41,711 nt of DNA, taken from positions 1 through 41,711 of the forward strand of contig JAFAGO010000003.1 of assembly GCA_023422635.1 (NCBI GenBank). Direction: 5' to 3'. Source of the DNA: Bacteroidota bacterium. Lineage in GTDB: Bacteria; Bacteroidota; Bacteroidia; Flavobacteriales; Weeksellaceae. Each line of letters opens with the position of its first letter. The stretch's first letter is position 1. Of this stretch, positions 31,966-39,221 are shown piece after piece. Both the position numbers and the translations under genes were made by a program. The notes beneath the pieces were generated by a model. It was given only the letters and a program-made list of their open reading frames with translations. It was not told the origin of the DNA and did not search any database.

Positions 31966-34428
31966 TTAATTATTCGGACAAGTTTGTGTGGAAAGGCAAC
32001 CCCATTTTTCACCATCATAGATTTTTAAACAATGGTTGGTGGTGTCGTAAACCATCATTCCTTCAACAAAATTCGCTGCTGGAATATCTTGTGGATTGCC
32101 ATTTGCTGGATCGAATGCTACGCGATTTATTACAAAACCTTTTGTTTTCGCTTCTAAAACAGTCCATCCGCTTTGGCGTACAGACGGCCAATTGCCGTTT
32201 TTGCTATTCGCTCTGTTTAAGGCGGTGATTCCGTGAAGTATCGGTATTGTAACCTCCGAATTGGTTTGTGGAAGTTTGTAGCAATAACCAATTGTAATGC
32301 TAATCTGTGCAGTAGCTTCTACAAAACTTACTTTGTCAATAATAGTGTAGTTGATGCTTGTTGGCGCCTTGGTGAATCCTGTTTCTGGTATAAAGGTGAT
32401 CATTCCGTTGTCATTGTAACTCCAAACTCCCTCGCCAGGAACGGTAAGTGTTTTTCTGTCACTAGAAACATTAGAACCTTGTGTTCCTCCGAAAAGTACA
32501 ACATCAACATTTGAGCTGTCCACACTGCTTCCATTTTCTCCATAATGATCATTGCTCAAAATCGAAAAGCTGATAGCACCATCAATCGCCATTACTTCTT
32601 TAACATCGTTTACCGCTACAATCGGGCATGGTAAACGAACTGCAAAACCTAAACCTTGTTGCGTTCTTCTTTTTGTGTTAATTTCTGTATTTAAAACAAT
32701 ACTATTGTTGCCATCAGTGGTGAAAATTGCATTTAATGGATGTTTCTGCGTGTCAATATAGGTTACTTTTTTTCCACTAACTTTAAAAGAATCATCAGGG
32801 TTTCCGGATCCAAAAGATTTTAAAATAGTGAATGCTTGTCCACTCGTGGTAAACGCTAATTTTTCCGAGTTTTCTTGACTGGTTGTTTCAGCATCAAATA
32901 CTGCAACGGTAATGGGAATATTATTAACGCCCGCTTTGGTTGCTGTAACGGTGATTTTTAAGGTAGAAGTAACCGGAGCTGTGGCGCTTCCACCGATGTT
33001 ATCGGCTGTTTTATAAAGTACTTCATTAAAATTCGGAATGTCCAAATGGTTGCCGATCATTTGATTGAGATCTGCTCTCCAACTTGTATTTCCTAGGCTT
33101 TCTCCTTTAAAAATCATATTAACATTTGTTCCTACACCTTCATTAAAATCAGATATTTTCGCAGTGTAGGTAATCCCATTAACGGTGATGGGATCTGGTG
33201 AAAGATTCTTCGTGTTTTTATCGAGTTGCCCATCTTTAAAGTTAAAGAATAACAATTGTTTCGCAAAAGAATCGGTTTGTACATTTCCGTTTTTATCAAC
33301 TGGCCATAATCCGTTAGGAGGGGTGATTTGATCGCAATAATCAACATTTGGAATTTGCTGCTGAGGTTTTCCCGTTTCGGAATCAATACAATACGATGGT
33401 GTAGTATTTACAACGCAAGATTCACAATTTGACCATGCAATGTTAGAGTTTGCTTGAGGTTTTAAAGCGTTACTATTGGTAAACATCGCTTGCAGAGAAG
33501 ATGTTCCATTGGAATTGGTAAAAAGTTGGTTCCCATTAACGATAAAATTATTTACACCAGTAGCGCCGCTCCATTTAAATTCTCCATAATTAGGTAAATC
33601 TTTTGGTCCATAAACGGTAATGTCGGATAATGTATTTCCTGTTACCACAACGCTACCTGTATTATAAAAGGTCTTTTCTCCGCCAGAAAGAATGTTAACC
33701 GTAAAAGTTCCATAGTTGTAGATGTTTCCTGAACCATCTAATGAACCATTAATAGTCATGTTCTTGGTATTATAAATGGTACCGCCTTGTAGATTTATAC
33801 TTGCAGTATTCAAAGTGCCACAATTGGAATAATAGCTGTTGCTCGTTAAACTAAGCTGAGAGCTCATATTGAATGTTCCTTGGTTATCCACATACACTTT
33901 AACACTTCCTGAAATATTTTCATGTCCCGTTGAAAATACCGCCGATGAGCCATTCGTGATTTTTACCTTCGCTGAATTTCCGTTTAAATCGAAACCATCA
34001 GCATAAAATGTTCCACCTTGGTTGTTGATATTGATATTTGATCCTGAAAATCCAGTTACGCCACTTGATGTATATTTTCCACCATCATAAATGTTCATAT
34101 TGATGTTGGAGTTAAACCGCGCATTCGAAAATTCCAGTTCTCCATGAATTTCAAAATTTACGGTATACGAAGCGGTATTATTTTCAATATTATTTTTAAT
34201 TGTAAGTTTAGAGCCAGCAGGAATACAAATCGTTGCATTGTCGGCTAAAGAAATATTGTCGTAATTAATTGTGCCATTTACACAATGAATTTTTCCCGAT
34301 TCTAGCGTTAAAGTATTACCATTTGTACTGTTTATTGTGATATCGCAGTTGCTGCATTGCGCTTGTAGAATGGTTGCCGAAGATAGTGCAATGGCAAACA
34401 TCACAAACGTAAAAAGTTTATTAATCAT
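31966..34428 (-). CDS. large secreted beta-helix/adhesin-like protein
   Basis: The 820-residue protein has a signal peptide cleaved before Gln24 (ATILQA then QCSN). A long N-terminal region (about 30-330), rich in Asn, Gly, Ser and Thr, has repeating short strands and looks like a parallel beta-helix (GTFNMSSQLSLTSNSYYSN, GGTIYNTKNMTINGSLDGSG). A central domain follows, then a CshA-fibril/cadherin-like Ig module (SFSILSNDHYGENG through YTIIDKVSF). The C-terminus ends MMVYDTTNHCLKIYDGEKWG plus a short tail. I see no T9SS tail. The ATG at 34428 is chosen because an in-frame upstream codon would put 25 residues before the signal peptide. A surface or extracellular adhesin role is inferred from composition. 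Confidence 0.75.
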   Translation of the reverse strand: MINKLFTFVMFAIALSSATILQAQCSNCDITINSTNGNTLTLESGKIHCVNGTINYDNISLADNATICIPAGSKLTIKNNIENNTASYTVNFEIHGELEFSNARFNSNINMNIYDGGKYTSSGVTGFSGSNININNQGGTFYADGFDLNGNSAKVKITNGSSAVFSTGHENISGSVKVYVDNQGTFNMSSQLSLTSNSYYSNCGTLNTASINLQGGTIYNTKNMTINGSLDGSGNIYNYGTFTVNILSGGEKTFYNTGSVVVTGNTLSDITVYGPKDLPNYGEFKWSGATGVNNFIVNGNQLFTNSNGTSSLQAMFTNSNALKPQANSNIAWSNCESCVVNTTPSYCIDSETGKPQQQIPNVDYCDQITPPNGLWPVDKNGNVQTDSFAKQLLFFNFKDGQLDKNTKNLSPDPITVNGITYTAKISDFNEGVGTNVNMIFKGESLGNTSWRADLNQMIGNHLDIPNFNEVLYKTADNIGGSATAPVTSTLKITVTATKAGVNNIPITVAVFDAETTSQENSEKLAFTTSGQAFTILKSFGSGNPDDSFKVSGKKVTYIDTQKHPLNAIFTTDGNNSIVLNTEINTKRRTQQGLGFAVRLPCPIVAVNDVKEVMAIDGAISFSILSNDHYGENGSSVDSSNVDVVLFGGTQGSNVSSDRKTLTVPGEGVWSYNDNGMITFIPETGFTKAPTSINYTIIDKVSFVEATAQISITIGYCYKLPQTNSEVTIPILHGITALNRANSKNGNWPSVRQSGWTVLEAKTKGFVINRVAFDPANGNPQDIPAANFVEGMMVYDTTNHCLKIYDGEKWGCLSTQTCPNN

Positions 34429-34527
34429 TAATTGAATTTTGTTAGTGTAACGACAGATGTTTAGAAGGCAACTCTCTGAAAATGTATACAGAAAGTGCTT
34501 CATGAAAAGTGAGTTGATGAATTCTAT

Positions 34528-35082
34528 TTAAATGAAATTACTAGGCAGAGGACGAATTTGTAATTTCCTTAGAAAAACATCATTAATCTTCTTCGCAGAA
34601 GGATTAATTGCTGTTATTCCAGTGAAAAATAGTGCAAAAGTAAAAATGTAATTAGGAGAACTTTTAGCGGGATTTTGTTTTTTTACATCTTGAAATGCGG
34701 ATGTACTTTTTTTCTCAAGGCTAAAAGTATCAAATTGAAAGTCGCAACTTCGAATATCTTTTAAAGTAGCACAATTTTTAGCGGTAAGTTTTATCTCTGA
34801 ATTGGAATCTTCGGAAATGGCTTTTTTAGTGCTCTTTTTATTGAAGTGAGAATGCTTTTTTGATGAAGCTTTTTGTAAGCCGTTTGTAACTTGCTGTAAA
34901 GATGCGTTTTCCGCGATGTGGATTTTCTCTTTCCTCGAAATTGACTGTGATTCCGATATTCAATCTTCCGATTCAACTGTCAAAACAGCGTCGCCAGTAA
35001 GAAAAATTTCCGCGTCGCCCTTAATGTGAATTTGTGCATTGGCAAAAACGCCAAGAAAAGAAAAAATGAAAATCCAAACCAT
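34528..35082 (-). pseudogene. secreted-protein gene interrupted by one in-frame TGA
   Basis: Starting at the ATG at 35082, the frame reads MVWIFIFSFLGVFANA, a good signal peptide, then Gln17 and QIHIKGDAEIFLTGDAVLTV. It meets TGA at 34962-34960, codon 41. Reading on in the same frame gives 143 more codons without a stop, up to TAA at 34530-34528. The second part continues naturally (ISESQSISRKEKIHIAENAS and a late hydrophobic segment YIFTFALFFTGITAI). No ATG lies in frame soon after the TGA, so restart is unlikely. I read this as a single nonsense mutation or a base error in a gene of 184 codons. It is first in the operon with the adhesin-like gene 99 bases downstream. Confidence 0.72.
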
Positions 35083-35589
35083 TTTCTTTTTAAAAATGGA
35101 GGGAAAATTCTTTTCTAAAAACAAAGGATGTTGCTGCACTTAATTCTTTTCAAATACGGATAACTAAACGTAAAGGGTAGAAAGGGAGTTTGATTTTTAC
35201 GACTCTTCAAAATTCTTTAACACAATTTTTTATTTGCATACACTCATTTTGAAAAATTCCGATGGTCAATCTTCACTCATTCATCTATTTATCTACGTCA
35301 ATTTTTTTCATTCTTCATCGGATATTTACTTCAATTATCCTGTAATAATTAGAGAATGGTTGGTCGTTTTTTGAAGTGGCAAAAGTAAGAACTTTTAATG
35401 AAATGACGAAATTTTACTTTTCAAATTTTTATATTTTCACATTACTTTTTGATTATTGTAATGGTATATGGAATTATGGTTGATTTTGTAAATTAATATT
35501 ATATTTATGATAAAATATTCCTATTGAATATCAGGAAATAGAAATCGTTGGATGCTTACAATTTGATAAAAAATCATCAAATTCGCAGT
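35083..35589. other. intergenic region between the leftward surface operon and radA
   Basis: About 500 bases with no ORF that I can support. It is unusually AT-rich and holds the divergent promoters. A leftward candidate, TTTCG (35410-35406), an 18-base spacer and TACTTTTG (35387-35380), would give a leader of about 300 bases; it is weak. The radA promoter is listed separately. No repeat or RNA gene is evident. Confidence 0.5.
35480..35507 (+). promoter_or_regulatory. predicted radA promoter
   Basis: TTG at 35480-35482, a 17-base spacer and TATATTTA at 35500-35507 fit the consensus with one mismatch. This leaves a leader of about 75 bases before the ATG at 35590. Confidence 0.42.
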
Positions 35590-36936
35590 ATGGCAAAACT
35601 TAAAACCGTTTATTTCTGTCAGAATTGTGGTGCGCAATATTCGCAATGGCACGGGCAGTGTAAAAATTGTGGCGAATGGAATACGTTAGTGGAAGAAGTG
35701 GTAGAAAAATCAACTTCTAAATCTTCAGTTTCAAAATCCAAGCAGCATATCATTAATATTATTGAGGTTGAAACCAATGAAGAACCGCGCATTAAAACGC
35801 CTTCTGAAGAACTTAATCGTGTTTTAGGTGGTGGAATTGTTTTGGGTTCCGTTACGTTGATCGGTGGAGAACCAGGTATCGGTAAGTCTACTTTATTGCT
35901 GCAATTGGCCTTGAAAATGAAGAGAAAAATCCTGTATGTTTCAGGGGAAGAATCGGCTTCGCAAATTAAAATGAGAGCAGATCGATTAACCGAACTTCAA
36001 AATCCGGAATGCTTTCTTTTTACAGAAACATCCGTTGAAAAAATTCTTCATGAAGCGCAAAAGTTACAGCCCGATTTTGTTATTATCGATTCCATTCAAA
36101 CGTTGCAATCATCTTTAATTGAAAGCTCTCCCGGTTCGGTTTCGCAAATTCGAGAATGTTCGAATGAGATTATTAAATATGCCAAAGAAAATAATGTTCC
36201 GGTGTTTTTAGTGGGTCATATTACAAAGGATGGACAAATTGCTGGACCGAAAGTCTTGGAACATATGGTGGATGTTGTTTTGAATTTTGATGGCGATCGA
36301 AATCACTTATTTCGGTTGTTACGGGCGAATAAAAATCGTTTTGGTTCCACTTCAGAAATCGGTATTTACGAAATGATTTCGCAAGGTTTAAAAGAAATTA
36401 AAAATCCATCGCAAATTCTTATCACTAAAAAATTTGAAGAACTTTCTGGGAATTCTATTGCCGTAACATTGGAAGGAAATCGCCCAATGCTGTTGGAAAT
36501 TCAAGCCTTAGTTTCCACTGCGGTTTACGGAACTCCGCAAAGAAGTTCGACGGGTTTTGATGCAAAAAGATTAAATATGCTCCTGGCGGTTTTGGAAAAA
36601 AGAGCAGGTTTTCAGTTGGGTGCAAAAGATGTTTTTTTGAATATTACGGGTGGAATTAAAACGGATGATCCTGCTTTGGATTTGGCGGTTGTTGCCTCAA
36701 TTTTATCGAGTAATGAAGATTTTGCCATTTCCGAACATTTTTGTTTTGCTGGTGAAATTGGTTTGAGTGGAGAAATTCGTCCCGTTGCCCAAATCGAACA
36801 ACGAATTACAGAAGCTGAAAAGCTAGGTTATGAAAAGATTTTTGTTTCGAACCTGAATAAAATTCCCAAAAAGCAATACGGAATTAAAATTGAAGAAGTA
36901 AGTAAAATTGAAGATTTTGCCGAAAGACTTTTTTAA
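35590..36936 (+). CDS. radA: DNA repair protein RadA (Sms)
   Basis: The 448-residue protein is a RecA-like ATPase that drives branch migration in recombination and repair. Residues 10-27 form the N-terminal zinc finger (Cys10, 13, 24, 27). The Walker A motif GGEPGIGKST lies at 92-101. KNRFGSTSE is the RadA-specific KNRFG motif, and the C-terminal Lon protease-like domain begins near 285 (LVSTAVYGTPQRSSTGFD). The frame is open from a TTG at 35548, but the ATG at 35590 gives MAKLKTVYFCQNCG, the standard family start. The phosphodiesterase gene follows 34 bases later. Confidence 0.94.
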   Translation: MAKLKTVYFCQNCGAQYSQWHGQCKNCGEWNTLVEEVVEKSTSKSSVSKSKQHIINIIEVETNEEPRIKTPSEELNRVLGGGIVLGSVTLIGGEPGIGKSTLLLQLALKMKRKILYVSGEESASQIKMRADRLTELQNPECFLFTETSVEKILHEAQKLQPDFVIIDSIQTLQSSLIESSPGSVSQIRECSNEIIKYAKENNVPVFLVGHITKDGQIAGPKVLEHMVDVVLNFDGDRNHLFRLLRANKNRFGSTSEIGIYEMISQGLKEIKNPSQILITKKFEELSGNSIAVTLEGNRPMLLEIQALVSTAVYGTPQRSSTGFDAKRLNMLLAVLEKRAGFQLGAKDVFLNITGGIKTDDPALDLAVVASILSSNEDFAISEHFCFAGEIGLSGEIRPVAQIEQRITEAEKLGYEKIFVSNLNKIPKKQYGIKIEEVSKIEDFAERLF

Positions 36937-36970
36937 ATTCAACAAAATTAATTACTTAAAATTATAGCAT

Positions 36971-37543
36971 TTGAACTATCTAGCGCATTCTCTATTATCG
37001 TTTTCCGATGGCCAGCTCGTGGGAAATATGATTGCTGATTACATTAAAAATAGGGATAGAGCTAGTTTTCCCGAGGAAATTCAAAATGGGATCGCACTTC
37101 ATCGGGCGATTGATAGTTTTACCGATTCGCATCCGGAAATTTCAAAAGCGAAGAAGGTTTTTCAACCGCTCGTTAGGTTGTACGCCGGCGCATTCGTAGA
37201 TGTTTCGCTTGATTATTTTGTTGCGCACTCTCTTCGTGAAAATGAATTGAAATTACATGCAGAGAAAACGTATGACGTCTTATGGAAGCATGAGCAATAT
37301 TTGCCTGAAAATTTTAAGAAAGTCCTCTATCATATGGAGAAAGACAATTGGCTTTTAAATTATAGAAAAGATTGGGGCATTCAATTTAGTTTGAAAAATG
37401 TGGTTAGAAAAGCGAAATACTTAGATGATTCTATTGATGTTTTTCCATTATTTTTAGAAAATAAAACGAAGTTAAAAACACATTACGATATTTTTTTTCC
37501 TGAATTGTTTACGTTTGCTCAAACCTATGTTTTAAAAAAATGA
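36971..37543 (+). CDS. acyl carrier protein phosphodiesterase family (AcpH-like)
   Basis: The 190-residue protein matches the ACP hydrolase family (PF04336 class), which removes the phosphopantetheine arm from holo-ACP. The start MNYLAHSLLSFSDG and the GNMIADYIKN, GIALHRAIDSFTDSHPE and FVDVSLDYFVAHSL segments hold the His/Asp residues expected for an HD-like metal site. The start is TTG, because MNYLAH is the conserved N-terminus and no ATG is in frame near it. Its physiological substrate in Flavobacteriia is not settled. Confidence 0.87.
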   Translation: MNYLAHSLLSFSDGQLVGNMIADYIKNRDRASFPEEIQNGIALHRAIDSFTDSHPEISKAKKVFQPLVRLYAGAFVDVSLDYFVAHSLRENELKLHAEKTYDVLWKHEQYLPENFKKVLYHMEKDNWLLNYRKDWGIQFSLKNVVRKAKYLDDSIDVFPLFLENKTKLKTHYDIFFPELFTFAQTYVLKK

Positions 37544-37561
37544 TAAGTCTTCGTCTTATCA
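37533..37561 (-). terminator. terminator of the leftward DUF6702 transcript
   Basis: TGATAAG (37541-37547) and CTTATCA (37555-37561) form a 7-bp stem. On the minus strand it is followed by a run of T's (A's at 37534-37540). It overlaps the stop codon of the opposing AcpH-like gene and lies about 145 bases after the last leftward ORF. Confidence 0.6.
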
Positions 37562-37705
37562 CTCTCGGTATTTACTTTTGTGTATAAATGATCTTAGTCG
37601 CCCAATCGATAAACGATTAATTGCTCCATCCTATTCATAGTAAGGGCATATTAGACGTCTCATAGAAAAGAAAGTATTGCGGCAAGAATTAAAATAATAT
37701 AGATT

Positions 37706-37969
37706 TTACACTTTTTTTCTTTTGATAATCTTTACCATATAAAATACAGTAAATAAATAAAAACATAGGGACTCTAAAAAAGAAATATTAGAGAAGCATG
37801 CAGTGAAAAAAAATCCCGCAAAAACCCAAAATAAAAAAATCAAGAAAAAGTCCCCTAATAATGAAAGCAGTTGAAAAAGAAGTGGAATTTTTTTATTGAT
37901 TATCGCTTTAAAATTGCTGATAAAGATATCGATCTGGAAAAAGTACACGGTCGCTTTTTCGGTTTCCAT
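37706..37969 (-). CDS. possible small membrane protein (87 residues), uncertain
   Basis: The ORF overlaps the end of the DUF6702 gene by about 60 bases in another frame. Past the overlap it encodes two strongly hydrophobic stretches (LLSLLGDFFLIFLFWVFAG and FLESLCFYLFTVFYMVKII) and a basic end KIIKRKKV, a pattern that looks like a real two-helix membrane protein. T-rich minus-strand DNA can give such peptides by chance, and there is no good internal start. I recognise no family. Confidence 0.32.
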   Translation of the reverse strand: METEKATVYFFQIDIFISNFKAIINKKIPLLFQLLSLLGDFFLIFLFWVFAGFFFTACFSNISFLESLCFYLFTVFYMVKIIKRKKV

Positions 37970-38420
37970 TCACGATAATATGGATGATGTTCATTTGGTC
38001 ATCAAAAAGATTGTATAAAAAACTGGCAGAAACTTCTACCTTTTTAGGATTTTCGATGGGTTCGGTTTCTAAAAATAATTGTACACTTTCTTGATCTTCC
38101 TGATAGCCGATGTACTGTATTTTCGCCATCTTATTGTTGATTTTCATTTTAAGATGTTCGATGGCATATTGGGAAAGTTCTTTATTCAACTCTTCTTTGT
38201 ATTTGGAATCTAAAAAATGAACATTTTTACCAAATTTTTTATTGAGTGCATTTTCTAAATCGTCCATAAAAAACTTTCCCGTAATTTCAAAAGTTTTCGA
38301 CTTTGGGTTGAAGTTAAATTCAACAGAACCAACATGATAGGGATGTGCTGTAAAGGAATAAATTGTACTTGCAGAAATTAGCAGTAAGCTGATTATAAAT
38401 ATTTTATAGCTTAATTTCAT
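37908..38420 (-). CDS. DUF6702 family protein, exported
   Basis: The 170-residue product has an N-terminal signal or anchor segment (about 5-22, ending YSFTA). The mature part opens HPYHVGSVEFNFNPKSKTFEITGKFFMDDLENALNKKFG, the hallmark of DUF6702, a Bacteroidota family of unknown function. Its neighbours, HupE/UreJ and an M1 peptidase, are on the opposite strand. Unlike nearly all other exported proteins here, the residue after the likely cleavage site is His rather than Gln. A role in metal handling is sometimes assumed from the HupE link, but this is inference. Confidence 0.8.
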   Translation of the reverse strand: MKLSYKIFIISLLLISASTIYSFTAHPYHVGSVEFNFNPKSKTFEITGKFFMDDLENALNKKFGKNVHFLDSKYKEELNKELSQYAIEHLKMKINNKMAKIQYIGYQEDQESVQLFLETEPIENPKKVEVSASFLYNLFDDQMNIIHIIVNGNRKSDRVLFPDRYLYQQF

Positions 38421-38453
38421 TTTGTTTTACGCTTTTTACTGATTAAGGATTTT

Positions 38454-38479
38454 ATGCATTTTCACGTTTTAAAATGCAT
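38454..38479. repeat. inverted repeat between divergent DUF6702 and HupE/UreJ genes
   Basis: ATGCATTTT (38454-38462) and AAAATGCAT (38471-38479) are perfect 9-bp inverted copies separated by 8 bases. The 129-base region between the two divergent genes is the place for shared control, so an operator is possible. A 9-bp stem is also a stable hairpin. No T-run suits a terminator. Confidence 0.4.
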
Positions 38480-38549
38480 TTCGAGAGTTCAATTGTAAAC
38501 AAAGTTAAAATAAATTTTGTATCATCGCAGCTTTATAAATATTCGATAA

Positions 38550-39131
38550 ATGCAAGATTTTTTATTCTATTTACATCTCGGTTGGGAACATATTATTTCA
38601 TTAGATGCATTGGACCATCAACTTTTTGTTTTGGCGTTGGTAGCAGCGTATTCGTATAAAGACTGGAAATCGCTTTTAATCATTATAACAGCATTTACCA
38701 TTGGGCATTCCATTACTTTAATGTTAAGCAGTTTTGATATTTTGCGCGTGCCTTCGGCTTGGGTAGAATTTTTAATTCCGCTTACCATCGTGCTAACTGC
38801 TTTGGATAACATTCTTATGCGAAATCATCAAAAAACCTTGGTAAAAATGAATTATTATCTCGCGTTGTTTTTTGGACTGATTCACGGGATGGGATTTGCC
38901 AATACGGCAAGAATGATGTTGGCAAAAGAACAAAGTATTTTTCTTCCTTTATTGGGATTTAATATGGGTTTGGAGTTGGGGCAAATCGTAGTGGTGATGG
39001 CGCTTTTAGTAGTCTTCTTCTTTGCATTATCGGTTTTTAAAGTCAGCAGGAAAGATTGGGTTTTGTTTCTTTCATCATCCGTTTTTGCACTTGCATTGAA
39101 AATGAGTTTAGAACGTTTTCCGCTTTTATGA
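38550..39131 (+). CDS. HupE/UreJ family membrane protein
   Basis: The 193-residue integral membrane protein has six predicted helices and HupE/UreJ hallmarks: LHLGWEHIISLDALDHQLFVLAL at the start, TIGHSITLML in helix 3, and LIHGMGFANTARMM with GLELGQIVVV near the end. The conserved His/Asp residues are thought to bind or move metal, and HupE of hydrogenase operons is linked to nickel. No hydrogenase or urease genes are visible here, so its own substrate is unknown. It lies 82 bases upstream of the M1 peptidase gene, which has its own promoter. Confidence 0.86.
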   Translation: MQDFLFYLHLGWEHIISLDALDHQLFVLALVAAYSYKDWKSLLIIITAFTIGHSITLMLSSFDILRVPSAWVEFLIPLTIVLTALDNILMRNHQKTLVKMNYYLALFFGLIHGMGFANTARMMLAKEQSIFLPLLGFNMGLELGQIVVVMALLVVFFFALSVFKVSRKDWVLFLSSSVFALALKMSLERFPLL

Positions 39132-39153
39132 ATGTTAAATTCGCAATTTTTAG

Positions 39154-39182
39154 TTGATTTTAATAGCGTTTTGTTACATTTG
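39154..39182 (+). promoter_or_regulatory. predicted promoter of the M1 metallopeptidase gene
   Basis: TTG at 39154-39156, an 18-base spacer and TACATTTG at 39175-39182 match both elements exactly. The ATG at 39222 lies about 39 bases further on. Confidence 0.6.
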
Positions 39183-39221
39183 TTACCAAATTAAATCAAT
39201 CAATCAAAATTTTTGGAGAAA

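Noticed and set aside
34791..34976. A 61-codon minus-strand ORF of basic composition
   Set aside because: It lies in another frame inside the interrupted gene 34528-35082, whose frame has a signal peptide and much longer coherent sequence.
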